This document shows positions 41,537 to 53,934 of a stretch of 64,000 nucleotides of DNA, piece after piece; positions within the stretch are counted from its first letter, which is position 1; each line of letters starts with the position of its first letter. A model generated the notes under the pieces. It saw only the letters and a program-made list of their open reading frames with translations, had not been told where the DNA came from and did no database searches. Both the position numbers and the translations under genes were made by a program. The stretch is from Acidaminococcus fermentans (GTDB lineage: Bacteria > Bacillota > Negativicutes > Acidaminococcales > Acidaminococcaceae), in the NCBI RefSeq assembly GCF_009696675.1, contig NZ_VULN01000003.1:124001-188000 (forward strand), written 5' to 3'.

Positions 41537-41565
41537 TTGAGATTCTGTTCATTTTGATATATAAT
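41537..41565 (+). promoter_or_regulatory. Promoter for nifJ
   Basis: TTGAGA (41537-41542) and TATAAT (41560-41565) are 17 bases apart, 26 bases beyond attR, so the insertion left this promoter intact. Confidence 0.8.
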
Positions 41566-41637
41566 TATAGGCGACTAGGGGGACTATGGAAGTCTTACTA
41601 TCGTAGTCAGTATCTCTTAGAAAGAGGGGCTATTTAA

Positions 41638-45153
<3,516 letters not shown>

Positions 45154-45171
45154 GTCTCGATTCTTCAAAAT

Positions 45172-45204
45172 CTCCTGTCACGAAAGTGACAGGAGATTTT
45201 TTTT
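45172..45204 (+). terminator. Terminator of nifJ
   Basis: CTCCTGTCAC / GTGACAGGAG with a GAAA tetraloop, then A and eight T residues. Confidence 0.95.
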
Positions 45205-45337
45205 AATAATGTTCAGAATGTTGCATATTTCCATTATGAACTGGTGTAAACAGGAGATATGTGGTAAAATTTAGTCATATCGCTATTCCACCAATCTATA
45301 AGTACAATTGAAAACGCAAACTGCGGAGGAGATTATT

Positions 45338-46942
45338 TTGGTTCAGCTATTCTTGTTTTTAGGCGGCATTTCTCTTTTCCTGTACGGTATGCAGCTGATG
45401 GGCGACGGCCTGCAGCAGGCGGCTGGGGCCAAGCTCCAGAAAATCCTGGGGCAGCTGACAAAGAAGACCATCTACGGGGTGGCCCTGGGGGCCGGGGTTA
45501 CGGCAGTGCTCCAGTCTTCCAGTGCCACCACGGTTATGACCGTGGGGCTGGTCAACGCCGGACTGATGAACCTGGAACAGGCCTTCGGCATCGTCATGGG
45601 GGCCAACATCGGGACCACCATGACCGCACAGCTCATTGCCTTCAACCTGACCGACTACATCACCCTGATCATTGCCATTGGCTTTGTGATGCAGATCATC
45701 TGCAAAAAACGGACCCTGAAGAACCTGGGTTCCGTGCTCCTGGGCTTTGGTATCCTGATGCTGGGCATGAGCATGATGAGCAATTCCGTCATTCCCCTGC
45801 GCCAGGATCCCCGGATCGTGGATATCCTGGGAAGATTCTCCACCCATCCCATTATGGGGCTCCTTACCGGTCTGGGCATGACCCTGGTAATCCAGTCCTC
45901 CTCCGCAACCATCGGTATCCTGATGGCTATGGCCAGCCAGGGGCTGATCCCTCTGGAAGGGGCCATTCCCGTAATCCTGGGTGATAACATCGGTACCTGT
46001 ATCACCGCTGTCATCGCCACCCTCCAAAGCGGTCTCAACGCCAAGCGGGTAGCCTGTTCCCATGTCATGTTCAATCTGTGCGGCAGTATCATTGCTCTGC
46101 TTCTGCTGCCCTTCTTCATTTCTTTTGTAAAGGATATTTCTCCGGCTGGGAATATCGGCCGACAGATCGCCAACGCCCACACTACCTTCAACGTGGTGAA
46201 CACCTGTATTTTCCTGCCTCTGGCACCATATTTCACCCGGTTCATCAAAAAGATCATGCCTGGGGAAGACAATGATATTTCCTATCAGCCCAAGTATCTG
46301 GACAAGAACGTGCTGAACACTCCGGCGGTCGCTCTGGGACTGGCTACTAAGGAAGTGGTCCGGATGGGGGACCTGGCTCTGGAAAATATCCGGAAATCCT
46401 TTACCTGTGTGGATAACTACAATAAAAAGGACGTGGAATTCGTTCTGGAACATGAACCGGTCATCGACAGCTTGGAAGAGGCCATTACCGTGTATCTCAC
46501 CAAGATGAGCGAAAAGAACATGACCAAGGAAATGTCCAACCTGCACACCGGTCTGATCCATGCCTGCAACGATATTGAACGGATCGGGGATCATGCGGAA
46601 ATCATCGCCAAACGGGTCCGGAACATGAGAGAAGACGGAACCACCTTCTCACCGGAAGCCAACCGGGAAATGAAGGAGCTGGAAGTGCTGGTGGTAGCCG
46701 CTGCCACCAAGGCCATCAAGGCCCTGGAAACCAATGACAAAGATCTGGCCCGGGAATCCCTGGATTTCTCCCATCAGGTGAAGCTGAAACAGAAAGCCAT
46801 GCGGAAGAGCCATGTGGAACGGCTGAACGAAGGGGTCTGTACCCCGGAAACCGGTTTTGTGATGCTGGAACTGCTGATCAACATGAAACGGGTCAGCGAC
46901 CACAGCAAGAATATTTCTCAGCTTGTACTGGGGGATTTCTGA
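45338..46942 (+). CDS. Na/Pi cotransporter family protein with PhoU-like domain
   Basis: The 534-residue membrane protein has two copies of the Na/Pi-cotransporter signature, QSSSATTVM at about residue 59 and QSSSATIGI at about 186, in the inverted-repeat membrane half (1-320). A cytoplasmic PhoU-like helical domain (about 340-534) follows. TTG 45338 is chosen because GGAGGAG lies 6 bases upstream; an earlier in-frame TTG at 45308 would place that sequence inside the gene. It likely imports phosphate with sodium. Confidence 0.92.
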   Translation: MVQLFLFLGGISLFLYGMQLMGDGLQQAAGAKLQKILGQLTKKTIYGVALGAGVTAVLQSSSATTVMTVGLVNAGLMNLEQAFGIVMGANIGTTMTAQLIAFNLTDYITLIIAIGFVMQIICKKRTLKNLGSVLLGFGILMLGMSMMSNSVIPLRQDPRIVDILGRFSTHPIMGLLTGLGMTLVIQSSSATIGILMAMASQGLIPLEGAIPVILGDNIGTCITAVIATLQSGLNAKRVACSHVMFNLCGSIIALLLLPFFISFVKDISPAGNIGRQIANAHTTFNVVNTCIFLPLAPYFTRFIKKIMPGEDNDISYQPKYLDKNVLNTPAVALGLATKEVVRMGDLALENIRKSFTCVDNYNKKDVEFVLEHEPVIDSLEEAITVYLTKMSEKNMTKEMSNLHTGLIHACNDIERIGDHAEIIAKRVRNMREDGTTFSPEANREMKELEVLVVAAATKAIKALETNDKDLARESLDFSHQVKLKQKAMRKSHVERLNEGVCTPETGFVMLELLINMKRVSDHSKNISQLVLGDF

Positions 46943-47019
46943 GAATTGATTGTCAATGGTCGATGGCTGAAGGATAGGAGCTGCCTGGAGCAGCTCCTTT
47001 TTTATGAAAAGGAGAGGAA

Positions 47020-47562
47020 ATGAACATCACTGTTTATCTGGGAGCCAATCCGGGGAACCGTCCGGAATATGCCCGTTATGCGTATGAACTGGGACAATGG
47101 ATTGCCGGTCATGGCCATACTTTGATCTACGGAGGCAGCCGTACCGGACTTATGGGGAAATTGGCCGACGGCGCTCTGGAGCAGGGCGGATGGGTGATCG
47201 GGGTGGAACCCCGGTTCTTTATGGAAAAAGAACTCCAGCACCAGGGCCTGACAGAGCTGATCGTCACCGAAAACATGGCCCAGCGGAAAGAGAAGATGCT
47301 GGAACTGGGGGACCTGTTCCTGGCCTTCCCGGGAGGCATCGGGACCCTGGAAGAAATCAGCGAAATCATGAGCCTGAACAAACTGGACATGGTGTCCAAA
47401 CCTTTTGCCTTCCTGGACTACGAAGGCTATTGGCAGCCCATGAAGGCCCTCCTGGACCGGATGGCGGGAGAAGGGTTCGTGTGGAAAGAATGGGTGGAAA
47501 GAATCCTGTTCATCAGGGATCTGGAAGAACTGGAACGGTACTGCAACGGAATGAAACAGTGA
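47020..47562 (+). CDS. LOG family protein (TIGR00730 type)
   Basis: The 180-residue Rossmann-like protein has the phosphoribohydrolase signature PGGIGTLEEI at about 104-113 and an upstream YGGSRTGLMG. Family members release cytokinin-type bases from nucleotide monophosphates or act on other nucleotides. AAAAGGAGAGG precedes ATG 47020. It stands alone, with a repeat-rich gap after it. Confidence 0.9.
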   Translation: MNITVYLGANPGNRPEYARYAYELGQWIAGHGHTLIYGGSRTGLMGKLADGALEQGGWVIGVEPRFFMEKELQHQGLTELIVTENMAQRKEKMLELGDLFLAFPGGIGTLEEISEIMSLNKLDMVSKPFAFLDYEGYWQPMKALLDRMAGEGFVWKEWVERILFIRDLEELERYCNGMKQ

Positions 47563-47586
47563 AAATCAGCTCCAAGGGATTCCTGC

Positions 47587-47691
47587 CGACTTACACGGTA
47601 CCGCCGGGCGCACGCCGGGCGGCCCGCCGGCCCTTGTCAGCCGGGTCGTCGACTTATACGATACCGTAGGGGCCGCACGCCGGGCGGCCCG
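47587..47691 (+). repeat. Two about 40-bp GC-rich direct repeats
   Basis: 47587-47626 and 47650-47691 share CGACTTAYACGRTACCG at one end and an identical 18-bp CGCACGCCGGGCGGCCCG at the other. A related ACCGTAGGGGCGGC/GGCCGCCCG block occurs at 57243. They fill the gap between the LOG gene and tRNA-Gly. Confidence 0.7.
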
Positions 47692-47709
47692 TAAAAAGGT
47701 TCTTTCCCT

Positions 47710-47738
47710 TGACATAAGCTAAATACTGTAATATACTA
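47710..47738 (+). promoter_or_regulatory. tRNA-Gly promoter
   Basis: TTGACA (47710-47715), 17 bases, TATACT (47733-47738), 17 bases before the tRNA 5' end. Confidence 0.85.
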
Positions 47739-47755
47739 TACAAGTAATCCATTTG

Positions 47756-47830
47756 CGGAAGTAGCTCAGTGGTAGAGCATCACCTTGCCAAGGTGGGGGT
47801 CGCGAGTTCGAATCTCGTTTTCCGCTCCAT
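47756..47830 (+). tRNA. tRNA-Gly (GCC anticodon)
   Basis: The sequence folds as a cloverleaf with acceptor stem GCGGAAG/TTTCCGC-type pairing, D-loop AGCTCAGTGGTAGAGC, anticodon stem-loop CACC-TTGCCAA-GGTG (GCC at 47788-47790), T-arm GTTCGAATC and an encoded 3' CCA. It has its own promoter and is solitary. Confidence 0.96.
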
Positions 47831-48021
47831 AACGAAATGAAGGGGCTGTTGCTGACTGCAACGGCCCTTGTTTTTATTCAGAGCCGGCAGCAAGCCGGTT
47901 TCCAGAAGACGCAGACCATTGACCGCTGAAAGGGTGGATTTTTACAAAATCCACCTTGCCGTCTTGCCTTTCCTCCCCCTTTACGGTAGACTAAAGGTTG
48001 AATGAGAAAAGGAGATTCATC

Positions 48022-48771
48022 ATGGGAACCTGTACGGTAGTTATCCTGACGAAAAACGAGGAAAAACATATCCTGGCGGCCCTGGATTCTGCCCGGCCCT
48101 GTGCCGACCAGCTGCTGGTAGTGGATTCCGGCAGTACGGATCATACGGTGGCCCTGGCCCGGGAAGCCGGGGCGGACATTGCTTTCCGGGAATGGGACGA
48201 GGATTTTGCCGCCCAGCGGAATTTTGCCCTGGCCCAGGCTGCAGGAGACTGGATCCTGTACCTGGATGCAGACGAACGGCTGACTCCGGCCCTGGCGGAA
48301 AAAATCAACGCCATCAAAGCCGGCAGCCTGGACCATCAGTATGGGTTCCGGCGGATCAACATCGCCTTCGGCCATGAATTCCACCACGGAGCCTTTAGTC
48401 CAGACCGGGTGAAGCGGCTGTTTCCCCGGGAAAAGGTCTGTTGGGTGGGGAAGGTCCATGAGCGGCCGGAATGTCCCCTGCCGGTGACAGAATTGAAAGA
48501 ACCTCTGGAGCATTATACCTACGACACCTTTGCCCAGTGGTGGAACAAGGCCGGGCATTATACCACCCTGTGGGCGGAAGAAGCCTATGGCCGGGGGAAA
48601 AAGGCCACCGCAGGGACCGCTGCCGGCCACGCCCTGATGGGAATGGTGAAGGCCTATGTGCTGGAAGGGGGCTTCCTGGAAGGGAGCATGGGGTTTGTGG
48701 CCACCCTCCAGCACGGCATCTACACAGCCATGAAATATATGAAATTGGCGGAACTTTGCAGGAAAAAGTGA
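48022..48771 (+). CDS. Family 2 glycosyltransferase (WaaE/KdtX-like)
   Basis: The 249-residue protein has the GT-A start VVILTKNEEKHI, VDSGSTDHT and the metal-binding LDADE (Asp82 to Glu85). The downstream FRRINIAFGHEF…W(V)GKVHE segment is typical of the LPS inner-core beta-1,4-glucosyltransferase group. AAAAGGAG precedes ATG 48022. It is the first gene of the lipopolysaccharide cluster. Confidence 0.88.
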   Translation: MGTCTVVILTKNEEKHILAALDSARPCADQLLVVDSGSTDHTVALAREAGADIAFREWDEDFAAQRNFALAQAAGDWILYLDADERLTPALAEKINAIKAGSLDHQYGFRRINIAFGHEFHHGAFSPDRVKRLFPREKVCWVGKVHERPECPLPVTELKEPLEHYTYDTFAQWWNKAGHYTTLWAEEAYGRGKKATAGTAAGHALMGMVKAYVLEGGFLEGSMGFVATLQHGIYTAMKYMKLAELCRKK

Positions 48772-48804
48772 CAAGACATAAATCAAACAAAAGAGGTGAC
48801 AGAA

Positions 48805-49734
48805 ATGGACGAAATTTCCATTGTACTGGCTTCTGATGACAATTATGCCCAGCATGGGGCTGTAGCCTGTGCTTCCATCCTGGCCAACCACCGGGGAATA
48901 GCCCCCATCCATTTTTACTATTTCGAGGATGGAATCAGTGAGGAAAAGCAGGCAGGGATCGCCGCCACGGTGACAAAGGGCAGGGGAACCATCACCTTTA
49001 TTCCCACTGCCCAGAAGGAAATCCAGGCCCATACCAGCGGCCATGTGAACCGGGCGGCCTATCTCCGGCTGCTGATCCCGGAACTGGTACCGGAAAACGT
49101 AAACCGTGTGATTTATCTGGATACGGACCTGGTGGTGCTGGACGACATCCAGGAACTGTGGGAGATGGACCTGGAAGGGAAACCTTTGGGGGCGGTGCCC
49201 GATCTGGGAATCCTGGCATCTTCCCGGATGCGCCGGCAGAAAGAGGAAACACTGGGAATTGAAGAGGGGGAGCTGTACTTCAATTCCGGGGTGATGGTAA
49301 TGGATCTGAAGGCCTGGCGGGAAAACCAGTATGGGCCCCAGGTGATCCGGTGTGTGGAAGAGGGGAACTTCCGCCATCATGATCAGGACGGGCTGAACAA
49401 GGTGTTCCGGGACAACTGGAAGCCCCTGCCCCTCCGGTGGAATGTGATTCCGCCGGTGTTCACCCTGCCGGTGAAAGTGCTGAAAAAATCCCGCTGGCGG
49501 AACCTGGCCCTGGAGGCCCTGGAACGGCCGGGGGTGTTCCACTGGGCCGGCCGGTACAAACCCTGGGAGTTTCCGCCCAAGGGCCATTTCAACGAAAAAT
49601 ACTATACCTACCTGGCCAGCACAGCCTTTGCCGGGGCAAAAATGCCCCAGCCGGGAACGGATATGAGGGGAAAATCCGTAACCCGTCAGGAACTTCGGCT
49701 GAAGCTGGCTGAATTGTGGAAGAAACTGTTCTAG
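48805..49734 (+). CDS. Family 8 glycosyltransferase, LPS type
   Basis: The 309-residue protein has the GT8 start IVLASDDNYAQHGAVACASIL, the DXD motif YLDTDLVV near residue 105, NSGVMVMDLKAW and HWAGRYKPW. Such enzymes add galactose or glucose to the LPS outer core. ATG 48805 follows AAAGAGGTG; the open frame begins 9 bases earlier in that sequence. GC-rich, like its upstream neighbour. Confidence 0.92.
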   Translation: MDEISIVLASDDNYAQHGAVACASILANHRGIAPIHFYYFEDGISEEKQAGIAATVTKGRGTITFIPTAQKEIQAHTSGHVNRAAYLRLLIPELVPENVNRVIYLDTDLVVLDDIQELWEMDLEGKPLGAVPDLGILASSRMRRQKEETLGIEEGELYFNSGVMVMDLKAWRENQYGPQVIRCVEEGNFRHHDQDGLNKVFRDNWKPLPLRWNVIPPVFTLPVKVLKKSRWRNLALEALERPGVFHWAGRYKPWEFPPKGHFNEKYYTYLASTAFAGAKMPQPGTDMRGKSVTRQELRLKLAELWKKLF

Positions 49735-49758
49735 GGAAGTTGGGGGAGAATTGAAAGA

Positions 49759-50967
49759 ATGATTTCGGACAATCGGCTGCAGTGGCTGCTGATGGCAGCT
49801 ACCAATCTGTATCTGTTCTTTCTGTGCAGTACAAAATGGAATGCAGGGTACAGCATCAGTCTGGGATTGGTTGTTGTTGTAATGTTGATTTATTGGAAAC
49901 GGAAGAAAAAAATCGCAATACCGGTCCACAAAGTATGGCTTTTGTGTTACGGCTTATTTATGGGGCTTATTTTTCTGGCGGCGGTAGCGTCGGGAAAGAC
50001 TGTCGTCATAAAAAGTGCAATGAATTTTATTTTCTATACGATTCCTTTTTGGGTTTTGGTGATGGCTCTCCAGTACAAGGAGAAGCCCATCAGGGCATAT
50101 GCGCAGTGGGGCCTTTGGGGTGGGTCTCTGGTTTTATGCGGGGTTGCTTTTTATCAGCATGTTCTCCAAAATTTCCCTGCCCGGCTCCAAGGGCCTTTTC
50201 CCAATCCCAATAATTTCGCACTGGCTCTGGAATGTCTTCTTCCTTTTCAGGGCTGGCTTCTTTGGGACACTTGGAAAGGGGAAAAAACTGCAAAATGGGA
50301 GTGGCTTGGAATTATACCTTTTGCCTGTAGTATTGTTGCTTTGTGGATGACTCGTTCCAGAGGAGGTATTGCAGGGGCTTTTGCAGGAATGGCTATTGTT
50401 ATTGTGTATCATTGGATCATAAAACGAAAATGGAGTGCAAAAAAACAGATAGCCATATTTTTGTTGTTCCTTACCAGTATGGGAATCTGTACAGCATTTG
50501 GCACTGTGAATTTAGCCCGTCGCAAGTATGATGGCGAACGGGTGCTGCTGTGGAAATCATCGTATTCCATGTGGCTTGATCATCCTGTTATCGGTGTGGG
50601 ATTTGGACAATGGAGTAAAATTTACAAGGCAAAATATATTTTGCCGGAAGCAAAGGAACCGGATTTGCCCGTACCTCACAATAATTTTATGACTTTTTTA
50701 TCTACTGCTGGATTACTGGGGGGAGTTGGATATTTTTGCTTTGCGGCAGGGACTCTGCTTCTTATGATGAGAGCCATACAACTGCACTCTGAGGAATATG
50801 TCTGTTATGCTGTATTGTGGCTTTGCCTTGCCAATCTTATTCATGGAATGGTGGACAATACCCTTTACTCAAAATCAACTATGAGATTATATTTTGCCAT
50901 GTGGGGCATTGGCTGCAGTATACAGACTTCTTCGAAGGGTAAGGCTGATTATCGTACGATTAAATAG
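49759..50967 (+). CDS. O-antigen ligase / WaaL-type membrane protein
   Basis: The 402-residue protein is polytopic, with about ten to twelve hydrophobic segments and a large loop at about 260-310 containing PVPHNNFMTFLSTAGLLGG, the Wzy_C/WaaL signature. It would join polysaccharide to lipid A-core in the periplasm. It is clearly AT-richer than the flanking genes, suggesting separate acquisition. Wzy polymerase is the alternative. Confidence 0.85.
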   Translation: MISDNRLQWLLMAATNLYLFFLCSTKWNAGYSISLGLVVVVMLIYWKRKKKIAIPVHKVWLLCYGLFMGLIFLAAVASGKTVVIKSAMNFIFYTIPFWVLVMALQYKEKPIRAYAQWGLWGGSLVLCGVAFYQHVLQNFPARLQGPFPNPNNFALALECLLPFQGWLLWDTWKGEKTAKWEWLGIIPFACSIVALWMTRSRGGIAGAFAGMAIVIVYHWIIKRKWSAKKQIAIFLLFLTSMGICTAFGTVNLARRKYDGERVLLWKSSYSMWLDHPVIGVGFGQWSKIYKAKYILPEAKEPDLPVPHNNFMTFLSTAGLLGGVGYFCFAAGTLLLMMRAIQLHSEEYVCYAVLWLCLANLIHGMVDNTLYSKSTMRLYFAMWGIGCSIQTSSKGKADYRTIK

Positions 50968-50979
50968 CAGGGGTGAGTC

Positions 50980-51771
50980 ATGGGGATGATGGAAATTTAT
51001 CATTATATAATCAGTTCACCAGTTGCATATCAGAGACGGACTCAAATTGATAAAAATTTTAGGGAATATGGAATAAAACCCAATTTTTTTAACGCCATTA
51101 TGGGGAATCAGCTGACTGAACAGGAGTTGCAGCAATTCACTGCAAAACATAATATTTTAAATAAAGGGGCAATTGGCTGTGCCCTTTCCCATCTTGAAAT
51201 TTACAGGCAGTTGTTGAAAAGTGAAGAACCTTATGTTTTTGTATTCGAAGATGATGTTCGCCTATCTCCGGACTTTGTCCAATATTTCCCTAAAATCAAG
51301 GAATTTTTGAATCAGATGACTAAACCGGCAGTACTGCTTCTTTATAGAGTAAAGGCTCCGACAAAAACCGTTTTTTCATTGGGGAATGGATATAAAATTC
51401 TTCATGCGTTGGCTGGAACAGCTGCTCATGGATATGCAATCAATCGAAAAGCGGCAGAAAACTTGCTAAAGGCACAGAATCCCATACAGTTTGAAATTGA
51501 TGCTTGGAATCTGTATTATAAATTAGGTTATTTAACCATATACTGCATAAATCATGAGTTTGGCTATTTGGATTCAAATGTTTCGCGGAACTCTGTTATT
51601 GAACAGGTTGCCGAAAAAGAAAGAAAGTCATCAAGATATGTCAATCAATATAAAAAAGAACATTTCATGACGTTATATTTCCGGTATCCAATCTGGAAAC
51701 GGTGTATACTTCAACTGAAAAGAATTCAGCGTCATTTTATGGAAATGTACTATGACAAGGAAAATAAATGA
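50980..51771 (+). CDS. Family 25 glycosyltransferase (LPS beta-galactosyltransferase type)
   Basis: The 263-residue protein has the GT25 layout: YHYIISSPVAYQRRTQID, then GAIGCALSHLEIYRQLL and VFEDDVRLSPDF with the acidic motif at 90-92. Relatives add galactose to lipooligosaccharide. AT-rich like waaL. GGGGTGA precedes ATG 50980, and its stop overlaps the next start (ATGA), indicating coupling despite different base composition. Confidence 0.9.
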   Translation: MGMMEIYHYIISSPVAYQRRTQIDKNFREYGIKPNFFNAIMGNQLTEQELQQFTAKHNILNKGAIGCALSHLEIYRQLLKSEEPYVFVFEDDVRLSPDFVQYFPKIKEFLNQMTKPAVLLLYRVKAPTKTVFSLGNGYKILHALAGTAAHGYAINRKAAENLLKAQNPIQFEIDAWNLYYKLGYLTIYCINHEFGYLDSNVSRNSVIEQVAEKERKSSRYVNQYKKEHFMTLYFRYPIWKRCILQLKRIQRHFMEMYYDKENK

Positions 51772-52835
51772 CTTACAAAAATATTTTTGTTGATGGTATC
51801 ATGCATATGGGAGATATGATTATGACCGCCTCTGTGTTTCCGGTGCTTCGGAAGCATTGCCCCGGGGCTAGGATTACGTATCTCTGCAGCGCCAACCTGG
51901 CCTTTGTGGCAGAACTGCTGGAGGGTGTGGATGAAGTGATCCCTTACCGTTATGCCAGCGGAGGCGGGTATGGGGATGTGTGGCGGATGGGGCGGCAGCT
52001 GTCCCAGCGTCATTTTGACCTGGGGATTTCCCTGGACCCCCGGGAACGGGTAACGCTGATGAAATGGTTTGCCCGGATTCCGGAACGGATCAGCATGGAA
52101 CAGGCACTGGGCTGGAAACTGGGATGGGAAAAATGGTTCTATACCCGGGACCTGGAACTGCCTGCAGGCTGGTCCTATCAGGAACATTCCATGGCGGCCA
52201 GCTTTCAGCAGATGATGCGGGGCTTTTTCGGAGATCCTTCCCAGGAATTCGTGCCGCCCCGGCTGAAACCCATGGCGGCGGAACAGGAACGATGGGCACA
52301 GAAGCTGCTGCAGAAAGCGCCGGCCGCCGGGAAGAAGATTGCCTTGTGCATCCAGACGACCTCCCGGACCAAGGACTGGCCGGCGGAAAAGTTCAGCCAG
52401 GTTTGTGACTGGCTGGCAGAAACTTATGGAGCTACCCTGTACCTGACGGGCATTCCTGCCCACCGGGAACGGGGAAATGCCATCCTCCAGGAAATGAAAC
52501 ACCGGGAGGCCGTGGTGGATCTGATCGGGAAAACCAGCTTTCTGGAACTGACGGCTCTTCTGGCCCATATGGACCTGCTGCTGACCCTGGATACCGGGAC
52601 TGCTCATATTGGAGCAGCGGCAGGTTGTCCGGTGGTTACCCTCTTTACCTTCAATTCCCCGGTGATCTATCGGGCGCCGGGAAAACATTGTGTCGGGGTC
52701 AGCGGGCATCTGCCCTGTTCTGGCAAACATATCTGCATCGGTCCCAGCCGGTGTACAAAATCCGACTGTGTGGATGCAGTGACCGTTCCCATGGCGGAAG
52801 CGGCCATAGAGACATTATTTCAGGAGACAGCATGA
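51768..52835 (+). CDS. Family 9 glycosyltransferase (heptosyltransferase type)
   Basis: The 355-residue GT-B enzyme has the ADP-heptose:LPS transferase landmarks HMGDMIMTASVFPVLRK, KDWPAEKF and TLDTGTAHIGAAAGCPVVTLF. It would act on the inner core. The start overlaps GT25 by ATGA and its stop overlaps the next GT8 by ATGA, so three genes are coupled. GC content rises again early within this gene. Confidence 0.92.
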   Translation: MTYKNIFVDGIMHMGDMIMTASVFPVLRKHCPGARITYLCSANLAFVAELLEGVDEVIPYRYASGGGYGDVWRMGRQLSQRHFDLGISLDPRERVTLMKWFARIPERISMEQALGWKLGWEKWFYTRDLELPAGWSYQEHSMAASFQQMMRGFFGDPSQEFVPPRLKPMAAEQERWAQKLLQKAPAAGKKIALCIQTTSRTKDWPAEKFSQVCDWLAETYGATLYLTGIPAHRERGNAILQEMKHREAVVDLIGKTSFLELTALLAHMDLLLTLDTGTAHIGAAAGCPVVTLFTFNSPVIYRAPGKHCVGVSGHLPCSGKHICIGPSRCTKSDCVDAVTVPMAEAAIETLFQETA

Positions 52836-53827
52836 AAACATTTGAACCGGGCTTTTTTGCCCTGGAGAATTTTATTCGGAAGCAGGAAACCTTCGATTTT
52901 CTGGATCCCCATTCTGGGGAACCCTGGCATATGGCTTACAATGTGAACGACCCCTTTTTCCAGATCATGGGGGCTTCTATGGTTTCGGTGCTGGAAAACA
53001 ATCCGGCCCATCCTTTTGTGTTCCACTTGTTTACCGACGGCTACAGCCGGGAAAACGGGGACAAAGTCCGGCAGCTGGCAGAAAAATGGCACTGCCGGTG
53101 CACTCTATATGAACTGGATATGGCACCCTTCCAGGATTTCCATGTAAAAGTGGCCCGATTTTCCCGGATTACCTACGGCCGGCTCTATATGGCCAAAGTT
53201 CTGAAGGGGGAAACGGACCGGTTCCTGTATCTGGATGCGGATACCATGGTGATCCGTTCCCTGGAGGATCTGTTTGGTCTTTCCATGGAGGGCGAGGCTA
53301 TGGGGGCTGTTTCCGAACGGCCGAAAGATGCGGCCTATCGGGGCGGCTATCTGAAGCTGAAGAACGGAAAGTATTTCAACGACGGAATCATGGTGATCAA
53401 TATCCCGGAATGGGAAAAGCAGGGGATTACGGAAAAAGCCTTTTCCTTTCAGAAGGAACCCCGGGAACGGTTCCTGGGACAGAGCCAGGACGTGCTGAAT
53501 CTGACTTTTGACGGCACCAATCTGTTCCTGCCTCCGGTGTACAACGAATTCGGAGGTGGGGAAGACGACAAGGGTGAGGGAGTGATCATCCACTGGACCG
53601 GCCGGCGGAAGCCCTGGCAGATGGTACTGGCCCCCTTCGATGCCCAGTGGCGGCAGTACAATGCCCTGTCTCCTTGGGAGACCATCACCAATACCCTGCC
53701 CATCAAGAAGCCGGAAAACTACCATGACTTCAAACAGTGGGCCAAATACCGGAAAAAAGACAGCCTGGCAGATTATCTGTGGGGAATGGGCTGGTATGCA
53801 ATTTTGAAAATGCGGTATAAGCTGTAA
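52832..53827 (+). CDS. Family 8 glycosyltransferase
   Basis: The 331-residue protein has the GT8 features MVSVLENNPAHPFVFHLFT, LYLDADTMV with the DXD near 136-138, NDGIMVINIPEW and HWTGRRKPW. The start ATG 52832 overlaps the GT9 stop and has AGGAGAC upstream; a longer open frame to 52625 lies inside GT9. It is distinct from the GT8 genes at 48805 and 55822. A terminator follows. Confidence 0.92.
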   Translation: MKTFEPGFFALENFIRKQETFDFLDPHSGEPWHMAYNVNDPFFQIMGASMVSVLENNPAHPFVFHLFTDGYSRENGDKVRQLAEKWHCRCTLYELDMAPFQDFHVKVARFSRITYGRLYMAKVLKGETDRFLYLDADTMVIRSLEDLFGLSMEGEAMGAVSERPKDAAYRGGYLKLKNGKYFNDGIMVINIPEWEKQGITEKAFSFQKEPRERFLGQSQDVLNLTFDGTNLFLPPVYNEFGGGEDDKGEGVIIHWTGRRKPWQMVLAPFDAQWRQYNALSPWETITNTLPIKKPENYHDFKQWAKYRKKDSLADYLWGMGWYAILKMRYKL

Positions 53828-53831
53828 CCGT

Positions 53832-53871
53832 GCGTCACCCTTTTACAGGTGGAGAGAGGGTGACGCTTTTT
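53832..53871 (+). terminator. Terminator of the first LPS transcription unit
   Basis: GCGTCACCC / GGGTGACGC with a 17-base loop, followed by TTTTT. Confidence 0.85.
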
Positions 53872-53934
53872 ATTTATTCTTTTGATCCGTAAAGATAATT
53901 ATATGTACTACTGAGATGATGGAGATGGATTATT

